A program made the translations under genes and the position numbers. The notes under the pieces are model-generated. The model saw nothing but the letters and a program-made list of their open reading frames with translations, made no database searches and was not told the DNA's origin. A DNA stretch of 64,000 bases from Rutidosis leptorrhynchoides (Eukaryota; Streptophyta; Magnoliopsida; Asterales; Asteraceae). Where the stretch lies: contig NC_092335.1 in the NCBI RefSeq assembly GCF_046630445.1, forward strand, positions 545,422,001 through 545,486,000. Direction: 5' to 3'. Every line of letters starts with the position of its first letter. Position 1 is the stretch's first letter. Positions 12,565 to 24,845 of this stretch are shown piece after piece.

Positions 12565-12990
12565 GATGGTCTTAGCGAACCAGGTCTTGCATTAGTGTGT
12601 CTAACTGATAGTCGTTAGGATGCATTAGTGAGTCTGGACTTCGACCGTGTCTGCATGTCAAAAGTTTTGCTTATCATTTTTGTCAGAAATCATCTGATTA
12701 TCATCCTTAGGAAATTACCTGCTCATTATCCTTAGTCTAGACACGTTTTATTGCATTGACTGCATGAATAGTGTATAGATAAAATTCATATCTTAGCGTA
12801 TCTGGCAATTCATATCTTAGCGTATCTATTACTGTAGACCTTGCCTGATATCTCTCGTAAATTTCTCCTTAATTTAAGGGATCCTGGTACTATATATATC
12901 TATACAAATTATGCATTGAAAATACCATCCAACTATCAATTGCTGTCACTAAACTTTTCATACCAAAAATCTTTCCTGAGATCGCATTAG

Positions 12991-13500
12991 ATGGCCTCTA
13001 CGAATCGACCAAGTTCATCTAACTCCAAAGACAGCGTGACAGGAGCACACCAACCAATCAACTACCGTGATTACTGGAGAAAATGGGGGTAGGTTCGCGA
13101 CATACTCACCCTATGGAGAAAGGAAGAAGGTACTCCATATCATGAACCGAATCTACCACCTAACCTTGGAGTACTCGACCCGCTCACCAGCGAACCTGTT
13201 CGCAACACCGTTTATACCCTTTTTGCAATAATTTTTCGTCTTGAGACTACCATTAACGGAACTAGAGAAGATATCCGACCTCTACCTCACACTGATAACC
13301 AACAAGGGTTAGTAGAAGAAGTTAGAGAACTCCGAGCTCGAGTATTAACTTTAGAGAGCACGGTATACAATTTGCAAGCACCAGCAGTATCACCAACACC
13401 AGTAACATCACCAGCCTCAGCACCAATGGCACCAGTACCACCAACAACCCAAGTTTCAACAATCCATGCCTCAACATCTCATTCTGTACCTCGAGTATAA
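12991..13500 (+). pseudogene. LARD-A leader ORF (pre-gag-like, 170 codons, one stop)
   Basis: A 170-codon frame starts with MASTNRPSSSNSKDSVTG and is closed only by one internal TAG at codon 34. A Trp codon TGG is expected there, because the LARD-C copy reads GWVRS at the same spot. After it come DPLTSEPVRNTVYTLF, a predicted amphipathic helix VEEVRELRARVLTLESTVY around residues 110-130 and a Pro/Ala/Thr-rich tail. No known domain is recognised. The LARD-C ORF at 34319 aligns with it throughout. It may be a remnant of a pre-gag or gag N-terminal reading frame of the autonomous relative. Its position matches the pre-gag ORF of gypsy-1. Confidence 0.6.
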
Positions 13501-13739
13501 TCATCGTTCTACGAATCGTTATACATCATTTATCTTCGTTCGACATGGCGATTATGTAATCTCTAATATTTTAGATATTATATATTCTTGTTCTAACGGT
13601 AAATCAAATGAGTTTAATATCATATTGACTCATTAAATCTATGATTACATCTGAAGAAAATATATATGTATATATGTTTTCATAAAGATTGTAATTAAAA
13701 ATTCTTTTGTACAAACTGTTAATGGTGAAAATATTTTAA

Positions 13740-13756
13740 CGGGTAGGTAATACCCG
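13740..13756 (+). other. LARD-A internal tract motif with inverted repeat
   Basis: CGGGTA-GGTAA-TACCCG is a perfect 6-bp stem with a 5-base loop. With its left flank TTTTAAC it repeats the motif found just before the 3' LTR. It lies downstream of the leader ORF, like its counterparts in gypsy-1, LARD-B and LARD-C. Confidence 0.6.
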
Positions 13757-14779
13757 AGGAATATTTAGATTTCACATTAATAAGTTACACTATACATTTT
13801 TCGAATTTGATTCAACGATCATTTACTATCCTATTTACAATCACCGATATACGTATCCGTTCACCAAAGAATAACTATTTTCATTCAAATTCAATTTCAT
13901 ATTTGGATTTTGACCTATCAGAATCCAACAAGTGGCATAATGAAGAAATAATGGACACAATAAAAATTGATTAGAAACAGATTAATTAACAATATGAAAT
14001 TCTATTAAGAATCGACGCTAACAAAATCCTAGCTAACTGTTCCTAGCTAACTGTTAATTCCGTATTACCATTTAATTATCGCAATTTATTTATCGCAGTT
14101 TATCTATCGCAATTTATATTCTCGCAATTTTATTTATCGTCATTTAATTTCTGTTATTTACTTTACGCACTTTATTTATCGTCATTTAAATTTCTGTTAT
14201 TTATTTTTACGCACTTTAAATATTGGGACATGTATACAAGGTTTTGACATATCATATCGACGCATCTATATATATTATTTGGAATAACCATAGACACTCT
14301 ATATGCAGTAATGATCGAGTTCTCTATACAGGGTTGAGGTTGATTCTACAATAATAAATATAGTTTGAGTTGTGATCGAGTCTGAGAGATGCACACGGGT
14401 CACGATACGTATTAATTAATTCGAATATTATATATTAAATTATATATGAATTATTGGACTGTTAACTGTGGACTATCGATTGTGGACTAATGACATTGGA
14501 CAATTAAAATGAATTAAAATATTGATTATAACATATGAAACGAAATAATTCTTCAAGTTTGCCACTTGATCTCATCTTAAACCTTATTGTATCTCGACGA
14601 TTACAATCTGTGTTCAAACCTTTCGTGATTCTTGAAAACACCTCAATCAAAAGGATGAAACAACTGCACTTCATCTAGGGAAGGAAAGATTTATGTATAT
14701 AGTACTGCACCTGAGAAACTCTCGGCAACTGAGTAAAAGTTTAACAGGTAGCTGCGTCAGATCCTTTGGCATTTATTAG

Positions 14780-15054
14780 CAAAAATAACTTTGTGATCCC
14801 TTTTCAAAGTAGCCAATTTTGTCACAGCTCTAACAAGTCAACTTCGAATTTTCATTCAAAGTAGCCTTACTATAATCCTGATATATACAATTACCCTTTT
14901 GATACCGGAGAATTCTTTTATATTCCACCATATTACCAGCAGACGTACCAGCAACCTCGTTGCTTTTTGGCTTAAATCTCTCTGAAAAATCATTATATTT
15001 ATTCACTAAAACTCTATCATATACCCATCCGCACCTTGTAACGAGAGTTGCCAT
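14780..15054 (-). pseudogene. gag: Antisense copia-type gag fragment with zinc knuckle (LARD-A)
   Basis: The minus-strand frame reads SNEVAGTSAGNMVEYKR, then a basic stretch, then KLTC*SCDKIGYFEKGSQ. Comparison with LARD-B (LTCWKCDK) and LARD-C (LTCWRCDK) shows a decayed CCHC zinc knuckle of the kind found at the end of Ty1/copia gag. The His and last Cys positions are no longer intact. It lies against the transcription direction of LARD-A, so it is captured or inserted material rather than the element's own gag. Confidence 0.65.
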
Positions 15055-15189
15055 ACCAATTATCAGAAATCAGCAATCCATATTTTGAATCTCGCAGCGT
15101 TTCTACATCAACCGATATATATAACATTTACCTCTTAGAATTATGATTATCCATTCGGAAAAGCACCCAATCTACGAATCAATACTCAA

Positions 15190-15396
15190 AATGCTGAAAA
15201 AGTTGAATGAAACAACCAAAAACGTAAACGACCTCAACAGCCAAAAGTTGATGATAAAGAAAGGAGTGTTTGGAACGCTCGATAGAAAATTTGGTACTGA
15301 AAAAAAAAAGATTGAGCTAATCACGAAGGGACCAAGGACAAATCACAAGGACTAAACTTGTACATTAAGAATCCCGATGATTCTGTTTCTGATTAA
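15190..15396 (+). pseudogene. Captured poly(A)-binding protein (PABP) fragment (LARD-A)
   Basis: Sense-strand pieces read as the linker between RRM3 and RRM4 of a plant PABP and the start of RRM4. They include NDLNSQK, a basic linker and, at the end, KSQGLNLYIKNPDDSVSD, where LYIKNP is the RNP2 motif of the fourth RNA-recognition domain. Frames shift several times, so it is a relic. Homologous relics sit at the same internal place in LARD-B and LARD-C, and an independent copy interrupts the copia element at 56562. The host protein binds mRNA poly(A) tails in the cytoplasm; only about 65 residues are represented here. Confidence 0.7.
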
Positions 15397-16143
15397 ATCT
15401 TTAGCGAATACCTTGCTTCTGACTCCAAACTCTTGCGGACAAATTTTCTTCACCATCCTTCGATATTAGAAATTCCAAGATATCATAGCATCTTTCATTA
15501 TAAATATCCTCCATATTTCTGAAGATATTTTCATAACTATTCTTATTAGAATCATTAATCTATTAGTGCTATCAGTGTTACATCATATAGAAAATGTTAG
15601 TTTCTATATTTTGTAAACTTTCGAGCTTAAAATATGAATGTTATTGAAGTAATGTTGGAAAGTGATGCATGAGTTAGTATAATATAATGACACTTGATCA
15701 ACGTGATTATATTACAGTAAGTCATGCTGAGTTTCTAAATGGAACATGATGATTCACAGATTATAACGTCAACATGTGTCATGTTACATAACTCTTTCAT
15801 TCTGATTAACTTCCGAACATATCAAGAAAATATATTCTTGATAGTCCCATCTTTTTCCTTGAATTCTGGTAATTTGACAAGTCATATTGTGCTATTACCA
15901 TTTCCTTCTTTAAACATTAACAATGTTCATTCTGAAACTTATATCTATGAATTCTGGACCATTACAAGAGATGCCAAATCGCAAGAAGAAGAAACGAAGG
16001 GACAAAGCTCCGAAATAGAAATTGGGGTATAAATCGCAGCAAATAGGAGGGAGTATTAACTATGGACGACAATGATTGTAGGAAACAGAAATAGGGACAT
16101 TGAAATATAAGGAGAGATATAAAGCCCGATCACAACGCATAAA

Positions 16144-16317
16144 TTACAAACCATGTATATCAATGTTTATCGCAACATAAAGATACGGGAGAATTATAAG
16201 TACTATAACCCCAAGGGCAAAGTAGAAGTAAGCAGATTCATCTGGTGGAAGTTGGAAAAGGAGAATAATTGTTGCGATAATAAGGATAAGGACAAGGATT
16301 AGAACTGGATTAAGCAT
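16144..16317 (-). CDS. Antisense small membrane-protein ORF of LARD-A, 57 residues
   Basis: An intact minus-strand ORF starts MLNPVLILVLILIIATIILL. An in-frame ATG two codons further upstream (16323) would add Met-Glu. The protein is two hydrophobic helices (about residues 4-22 and 32-52) joined by a polar turn QLPPDESAYFY, and it ends INIDIHGL. LARD-C has an intact 57-residue homologue and LARD-B one with a single extra T. The motif LPP-E/D-E, the YFY and the C-terminal IDI-GL are conserved. A TATA box lies 70 bp upstream. A related hydrophobic ORF is in the copia leader at 52492. No known family is recognised. Expression is not shown. Confidence 0.5.
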   Translation of the reverse strand: MLNPVLILVLILIIATIILLFQLPPDESAYFYFALGVIVLIILPYLYVAINIDIHGL

Positions 16318-16386
16318 TTCCATAAAACTTTGGAAATTTAGGGAATTAGGTATAGGAATGGAAAAAGTAACAGAACGGGAGAAGTA

Positions 16387-16394
16387 ATTTATAG
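16387..16394 (-). promoter_or_regulatory. TATA box for the antisense small ORF (LARD-A)
   Basis: The minus strand reads CACTATAAATTACTTCTC, 70 bp upstream of the ATG at 16317. The block CACTATAAAT followed by a pyrimidine-rich stretch recurs in LARD-C (37051) and, with one added base, in LARD-B (29936), at about the same distance. Confidence 0.5.
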
Positions 16395-16787
16395 TGAAAT
16401 ATCTGATAGAGAAATCAAAGCAGATCACCGTATTTAATTATAAAGATCTTAAAAAAAAATTTCTTTTCGCCGAAGAATCAAATCTCTCAGATTTCAAAGA
16501 TTTTCTTTAAATCCCTTGAATTCCGGAATTCAATCAAGACGACGTCAAAAGTTAAGACAAACTTTATTTTCTAAATTCAACCATGCCTATGTCAAAAGTA
16601 AAGACGAATATCTATTATCTTATCTCAATCTTTTGTGATAGTTTCACTTGTACTCTTCCAATAATCGAATTATTTTATACATATTACTCAACAGTGATAA
16701 AACTCTATTTATCAACTCATATTCGTCATAAAAACATTCTTATTGTTAGCCATGACGACCTCTATCAAATTTCGGGGACGAAATTTC

Positions 16788-16803
16788 TTTAACGGGTAGG
16801 TAC
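16788..16803 (+). other. LARD-A polypurine tract region
   Basis: TTTAACGGGTAGGTAC directly precedes the 3' LTR, after the conserved GGGACGAAATTTC shared by all gypsy-type 3' internal ends in this window. Confidence 0.75.
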
Positions 16804-17316
16804 TGTGACGACCCGGAGATTTTCGACCAAATTTAAACTTAATCTTATAAGTTTCGACACGATAACCAAAGTTTGTATTGTAGAATCTCTTATGTTTTGA
16901 AGAGTTTTCATTTATGGAATTACCTTTGACTGTGCTCGACGATTCACGAACCACTAATTGTAAATAAATACATATATAAATATACAATATTAATTTGAAA
17001 TATGATTTGAAATAATATATGATTTAATTGTAAGAACTAAATTGTAAAATAATAAACGACATAACAAAGTTGTATTTTTAAATAATTATATATATAAATA
17101 TATACACGATATTAGTATGAAATTATATAGATATATATATGTATATATATATAAATATAAAAGAATTCTAGTAATAACTATTATATTGTAACATTTATAA
17201 AATATATAAATATTAAATATTTAATAGATACATTCATATAACATAAATTGTAGTATAAATATATTAAATAAAATTTACAAGTTAATTATGGTTATTATAA
17301 GATTATTATAACATTC

Positions 17317-17421
<105 letters not shown>

Positions 17422-18604
17422 TTTTATACCTAAAAGTTATTTTATAAAATTTGTTACATAAAAATTGTCAAGTTATTATTATTAATAATATAGTTATCAT
17501 TGTCAATATCCTTACTATGATAGTTAGTAATTATAATTGTAGTCATTTTGATAAATATTAGTATTATTATTGAATATCATTATTATTAATAATAATAATA
17601 ATTATTATAAATTATTACTATCATTATCATCTTAATTATTAGAAAATGGTACAATTTAATATTATCAATGATAATATTATTAATATCATTTTTTTTATTT
17701 GATAACATTAATATTATTATGAGTATTACTAGAAATTTTGATTATTATTATTATAATTATAATTATTAGTATTATTATAATTCATTTTTATTATAATAAT
17801 TATTATTAATAATAGATTTATTAATTAATTACATTTATTACTAAACTATAAAAGAATCAAACAAAAAATAAAGATAGCAGAATCAATGTACGAAAATTTT
17901 GTTACCTTTCATTTTCCACTTTTATTTTTTTTGGACTAATCTGTTGGAATGGTCGGCTGTATATTCGGATACCTTATCCTCTGTAATCGATGAAAACAAA
18001 ACAGATACATTTTTTTATTTATTTTTTTTCTTCTTTCTTCAGTCCTCTGTATTTTCTACTTTATGGCAAGAATCAAAAATTGAATCAGTTTTAAAAATCC
18101 ATTAATGTAGTTATGTTAGGAATCTATTGCTCAAGCTTTCTACAAAACCTCAATCTCCAATTTTTACTATCGAATTCAAATTTTGAGAGTCAAGGTTATG
18201 TCTAAAAAGTCAACCGAATCATTTTTCGCGAAATTCGAATTTGTATTGATCTCTTCAGTTAAATTGATGGTTCCTAAAGCTTCTAAAAACAAATTACAAT
18301 CGATTTCATGTATAAACTTTTTTCTGAAACGGCCTGAAACTCAAAAATCAAGATTCATGTTATTCGTTGCTACAGCGACAGTAATAATAATTTTTTTTTA
18401 TTTTTTATTTCTTTTCTGTTATGTTGGACCAATTCAGGTATAATCGAACGTTCCCGTTTTAATCACAATTCTTATATTCAAATTTTTCTTGTGTTGCTGT
18501 TATGATTATTGAAGATTTATTTGTTAGTATGAAATTAAGAAGAAGAGGAATTAAATATAAAAATGGGATTATATAAATTTGGAAATGGGTTTATTCAGAA
18601 TAAA

Positions 18605-18682
18605 ATGGGTAGCTCAGTTGGTTGGGTGTTGGTTCCGGTGTGCAAGTGGTAGCGGGTTCGAGACATGGAGGCGCCATTTTGT
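18605..18682 (+). promoter_or_regulatory. tRNA-like Pol III segment in the LARD-A 3' LTR
   Basis: Second LTR copy of the segment at 10598. The A box TAGCTCAGTTGG is at 18610-18621 and the B box GGTTCGAGAC at 18655-18664. Both boxes are unchanged although neighbouring bases differ between the LTRs. The 3' LTR copy could read out into flanking DNA if active. Confidence 0.6.
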
Positions 18683-19047
18683 TTATTTTCTCATCCTTTT
18701 ATGTATAAACCTTATTATTGTTATTATTGTTATGATTACTATTATTTTTGTTAGTGTTATTATTATAACTAATATCACATTTATATTTATAAGTATTATA
18801 ATTAATATTAGTGTTAGTATTATAATTACCATGATTATTAATGATATCATAATCATTATTGTTATTATTAATATTATTATTATTATTATTAGTATTAGTA
18901 TTGTTATTATGATTATTATTATTATTGATATTATGACATTTATCATTTTTGTTATTATTATTATTATCATGAAGTATTAAAATTATTATTGTTATTATTA
19001 AGATTATCATTTATTATTGGTATTATAATCATAATTACAATTATAAA

Positions 19048-19083
<36 letters not shown>

Positions 19084-20448
19084 GAGTACTAATTTATCAT
19101 TCTAACACTATTATTATTATTATGATTATGATTAGGATTATTATTATTATTTTTATTACAAAAATAATACGAGTTATTATTATTTTCACTAATATTAGTA
19201 TTAATATCATCGTCGTAAACTTTAGTATTATTATTATCATTAATATAACAATTAGTATTAGCAATATCATTATTATTAGAATAATTACGATTATGAAAAT
19301 AAAAGCATTAATGATATTATTAAAGTTATAAGCATAGGAATAAAGATTATATATATATAAATATATTTTAATACACACAACTTAACTATATTAATATATC
19401 TATATATAAAATGAAAATATATATAATAAAATTTATTAATCTACTATATAAATGAATTACATCACTAATAATAATAATATATTTGTTCGATCGCAATTAT
19501 GTGTATTAATATATATACAAATGATATAGGTTCGTGAATCCGAGGCCAACCCTGCATTGTTTAGTTGTTCAATGACGTTATATGTATTTTTACTACAAAA
19601 TACATTAGGTGAGTTTCATTTGCCTTTTTTACCCTTTATATTTTTGGGCTGAGAATACATGCACAATTTTTATAAATGTTTTACGAAATAGACACAAGTA
19701 ACTGAAACTACATTATATGGTTAAATTATCGAAATCGAATATGCCCCTTTTTATTAAGTCTGATAATCTAAGAATTAGGGAACAGACACCCTAATTGACG
19801 CGAACTCTAAAGATAGATCTATCGAGCCCAACAAGCCCCATCCAAAGTACCGGATGCTTTAGTACTTCGAAATTTATATCATGTCCGAAGGAGGATCCCG
19901 GAATGATGGGGATATTCTTATATGCATATTGTGAATGTCAGTTACCAGGTGTTCAATCCATATAAATGATATTTTTTGTCTCTATGCATGGGACGTATGT
20001 GTTATGAGAAATGGAAATATGAAATCTTGTGGTCTATTAAAATTATGAAATGATTATTTATGTTAAACTAATGAACTCACCAACCTTTTGGTTGACACTT
20101 GAAAGCATGTTTATTCTCAGGTATGCAATAAATCTTCCGCTGTGCATTTGCTCAATTTAGAGATATTACTTGGAGTCATTCATGACATGTTTCAAAAGAC
20201 GTTGCATTCGAGTCATTGAGTTCATCAAGATTATTATTAAGTCAATTATAGTTGGATATATATTCTGAAATGGTATGCATGCCGTCAATGTTCGTTGTAA
20301 AGAAAGTTTGTCTTTTAAAATGGAATGCAATGTTTGTAAAATGTATCATATAGAGGTCAAATACCTCGCGATGTAATCAACTGTTGTGAATCGTTTATAA
20401 TCGATATGGACTTCGTCCGGATAGATTAGGACGTGTCCTTTCAACAAC

Positions 20449-20452
20449 AACC

Positions 20453-20483
<31 letters not shown>

Positions 20484-23400
20484 AAACAATGGAGCCTGTA
20501 ATTCAAACGAGGGATGCTCCTATAAAGCTTTCATGGGATGTAAACCTCACACTTTCGATGGAACCGGAGGACCGGTTGCTCTCACTCGATGGTTTGAGCA
20601 AACGGAAGCCGTTTTTAGCATAAGCGGTTGCCGGGACCAAGACAAGGTCAAGTACTCCACTCACACTTTCGCCGGCGTCACTCTCACTTGGTGGAACACC
20701 TATGTACAATCGGTCGGTACCGATGAAACCCACGCTCTCTCTCTTGGTCCAATTTGAAAGGAAAGATGATCACCGAATACTTTCCGCGCGAGGAAACCCA
20801 AAAGCTCGAACAAGAGCTAAGAACTCTAAAAGCGGTAGGAAACGACCTCAAGGCTTATAATCAACGATTTTCTGAACTAGCCTTGATGTGCCCAAACCTT
20901 GTGAACACCGAGTCTTTAAAGGTTGAACTTTACATAGATGGTCTTCCAAAGAGCATCAAACATGGAGTAATGTCATCCAAACCCCCTAATCATCAAGAAG
21001 CTTTAAACATGGCCGCAAATTGATAGAAACGGTGGACGAAATCGTAGTACCGGCACCTAAAGCTGAGGACAAGTCGGGTAACAACAAGAGAAAATGGGAA
21101 GCTCCCCAATCAAGCTACAACAACTTTGCCAAGAAATCTTTCACCTCCGACGGCAAGAAGGGTTATGCCGAAAATCTACCTCTTTGCAACAAATGCAGCA
21201 AACATCACTTTGGCGAATGTAGTAAGCTAATTTGCCATCGGTGCCAAGGAATTGGTCATAAGGCCAACGATTGTAAAAGTGCCACTCCCGTCGCTCGAAA
21301 GTGGCCCAATGCACCAAAGACGGGCACTTGTTACGAATGTGGCCAAACGGGCCATTATAGAAATGCATGCCAAAAGAAGAAAGAAAATCCCAATACACGC
21401 GGCCGAGCTTTCAACATCAACACCGAGGAAGCCCGGGATGACAATGAACTAGTCACGGGTACGTTTCTTCTCAACAATTCTTATGTCTCTTGCTTATTTG
21501 ATTCGGGTGCCGAGAAATGCTTTGTATCCAAGTATTTGGCTCATACTCTTTACACTCCATCACTACCCCTAGATACTACTTATGCCATTGAGGTGGCCAA
21601 CGGAAACCTACTAAGTGCCGACATATATTACCGGGGTGTACGTTAAACATTTTGGGTAATGAGTTTGAAATTGACTTGATACCCATGGAACTAGGAAGCT
21701 TCGATGTAATAATCGGTATGAATTGGTTAGTCAAAACGAAATCTCACATCCTTTGCGATCTTAACGCAATCCGAATTCCTATCGAGAATGGTGAACCTTT
21801 GATTGTTTATGGCGATAAGAGTTGCACCGGACTCAACCTCGTCTCGTGCCTTAAAGTTAGAAAACTACTCCGTAAGGGTTGTTTTGCGATCCTTGCCCAC
21901 ATTAAGAAAGTTGAGTCCGATGAGAAGCATATCGATGATGTGCCAATTGTTAGTGACTTTTTCGATGTATTTCCCGACGAATTGCCGGGTCTTCCACCTC
22001 ATCGACCGGTAGAATTCCAAATCGATCTTATTTCGGGAGCCGCACCCATAGCACGTGCAACGTATAGACTTGCTCCATCCAAAATGCAAGAATTGCAAAG
22101 TCAAATCCAAGAACTACTTGACTGTGGTTTTATCCAACCTAGCCATTCACCGTGGGGCGCTCCGATTTTGTTCGTTAAGAAGAAAGATGGATCCCTACGA
22201 ATGTGCATTGATTATCGTGAACTAAATAAATTGACGGTTAAGAACCGATATCCTCTTCCTCGCATCGATGACCTCTTTGATCAACTACAAGGGTCTTGTG
22301 TATATTCGAAAATCGATCTCCGCTCGGGTTATCATCAATTAAGGGTTAAGGGGGAAAATGTCTCCAAAAATGCTTTCCGGACTCGTTATAGTAGTTATGA
22401 ATTTCTTGTTATGCCATTTGGTCTCACTAACGCACCGGCGATGTTCATGGATCTTATGAACAGCATGTGCAAACCGTATCTCGATAAATTCATTATTGTG
22501 TTCATCGATGACATCTTGGTCTATTCTAAAAATGAAGAAGAGCACGAACAACATCTCCGACTTGTGCTTGAACTCTTGAGACAAGAACGACTTTATGCCA
22601 AATTCTCCAACTGTGAATTTTGGTTGAAGGAAGTTCAATTTCTTGGTCATGTTGTAAGTGATCAAGGTATTAAGGTCGATCCATCAAAAATCGAAGCCAT
22701 TAGTAAATGGGAGACTCCTACTACTCCTACTCACATTCGTCAATTCTTGGGTCTCGCCGGGTACTATCGTAGATTCATCGAAAACTTCTCTTTGGTTGCA
22801 CGTCCTCTAACCGCATTAACTCACAAGGGAAAGAAATTCATTTGGGCAACCGAACAAGAATCCGAATTTCAAATCTTGAAGACAAAGCTAACCACCGCTC
22901 CTATCTTGTCACTTCTCGAAGGCAATGATGATTTTGTTGTATATTGCGATGCCTCCAAACATGGTTTTGGGTGTGTATTGATGCAACGAAAGAAAGTCAT
23001 TGCTTATGCCTCCCGACAACTAAAAATTCATGAACGGAATTACACGACTCATGATCTCGAACTCGGAGCCGTTATCTTTGCACTTAAAATGTGGAGACAC
23101 TATCTTTATGGAACCAAGAGTACTATCTTCACCGATCACAAAAGCCTTCAACACATCTTCGATCAAAAGTAACTAAACATGAGACAAAGACGGTGGATTG
23201 AAACTTTGAACGATTACGATTGCGAGCTTCATTACCATCCCGGGAAGGCAAACGTAGTAGCCGATGCCTTAAGTCGAAAGGAAAGAGCAGTGCCTCTTCG
23301 TGTCCGAGCTTTAAACATCACCATTCACACCAACCTCAATAGTCAAATTCGTGTAGCCCAAGACGAGGCTCTCAAGGATGAAAACATCTCTCTCGAACAC

Positions 23401-24810
23401 TTGAACGTCCTCACCTCTCGATTCGAAGTTAAGGAGACCGGACTTCGATTTTTCGCCAGAAGAATTTGGGTACCTAGTTATGGGGACCTACGAAGCCTTA
23501 TTTTAGACGAAGCCCATAAGTCAAGATATTCGATTCACCCCGGTGCCAATAAGATGTACCACGACCTCAAAGAACAATATTGGTAGCCAAACATTAAAAG
23601 GGACGTCGCTACTTATGTTGGAAAGTGCTTAACTTGCTCCAAAGTCAAAGCCGAACATCAAAGACCGTCCGGACTACTTCAACAACCTAAAATCCCGCAA
23701 TGGAAGTGGAAAAGGATAACGATGGATTTTATCACCAAACTACCAAAGACGGTTGGCGGTTATGATACTATTTGGGTCATTGTTGACCGACTCACCAAAT
23801 CCGCGCACTTCCTAGCCATGAAGGAAACCGACAACATGGAAAAACTTGCACAACTTTATATTAAAGAGATCGTTGCCCGTCACGGTGTGCCTTTATCGAT
23901 TATTTCTGACCGAGATGGCCGTTTTGTTTCTAGATTTTGGCGTACTTTACAAGAAGCGTTGGGAACGCGTTTAGACATGAGCACCGCATATCATCCACAA
24001 ACCGACGGAAAAAGCGAATGCACAATTCAAACTTTGGAAGACATGCTACGAGCTTGTGTTATCGACTTTGGAAAAGCTTGGGATAAGCACTTGCCCCTCG
24101 CCGAATTCTCCTACAACAATAGTTACGCGAGTATTAACGCCGCACCATTCGAAGCTTTATATGGCCAAAAATGTCGTTCACCTCTTTATTGGGCCGAAGT
24201 AGGAGATAAGCAAATCACCGGACCCGAACTTATTCATGAAACAACCGAGAAAGTCGTTTAAATCCGAGATAGGCTTAGGATGGCCCGAAGTCGTCAAAAG
24301 AGCTATACCGACAAACGATGCAACGACCTTGAATTTCAAGTCGGTGACCGTGTAATGTTAAAAGTCGCACCTTGGAGAGGTGTAATTCGATTCGGGAAAC
24401 GCGAGAAGCTAAATCCGGGGTATTTTGGTCCTTTCGAAATCTTGGAGCGTGTTGGAACCGTTGCTTATCGTTTAGATCTTCCACCTCAACTGAGCTCCGT
24501 TCATCCTACTTTCCATGTATCCAACTTGAAAAAGTGCCTTGCCGAACCCGATGTCGTCATCCCTCTCGAGGAGCTTACCATTGATGACAAACTTCATTTT
24601 GTGGAGGAACCGGTTGAAATTGTGGACACCTCCATCAAGACACTAAAACAAAGTAGAATTCCAATTGTCAAGGTCCGTTAGAATGCCAAAAGGGGACTCG
24701 AGTTTACTTGGGAAAGACAAGATCAAATGCAAAAGAAATATCCTCATCTATTCGCAAATTCAGAAATGCAAGACCCTGAGGAAGAAACAACGACTACTAC
24801 GCCTACTTAA
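20449..24810 (+). pseudogene. gag-pol: Gypsy-2 gag-pol polyprotein (Ty3/gypsy), broken
   Basis: The frame continues from 8870. Domains in order: Asn-rich gag N-terminus; gag with ALTRWFEQTEAVFSISGC and LTWWNTYVQ; two zinc knuckles (CHRCQGIGHKANDC, CYECGQTGHYRNAC); protease FDSGAEKCFVS with intact DSG; RT with [10 protein letters not shown]; RNase [14 protein letters not shown]; integrase with [24 protein letters not shown] and ISDRDGRF; C-terminus with EEPVEIVD. Damage seen: one-base losses near 20745, 21021 and 21640; stops at 23170 (TAA for CAA), 23584 (TAG for TGG), 24259 (TAA for CAA) and 24679 (TAG for TGG). All four fit C-to-T or G-to-A change. The stretch 21652-23172 alone keeps 506 codons open. 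A related but different family from gypsy-1, probably also Tekay/Del-like. Confidence 0.95.
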
Positions 24811-24845
24811 ATTTCGGGACGAAATTTCTTTTAAGGAGTAGGTAA

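Noticed and set aside
20503..20733. Minus-strand 76-codon ORF (also 21141-21398, 21865-22110, 22339-22665)
   Set aside because: Shadows of the gypsy-2 gag-pol frame.
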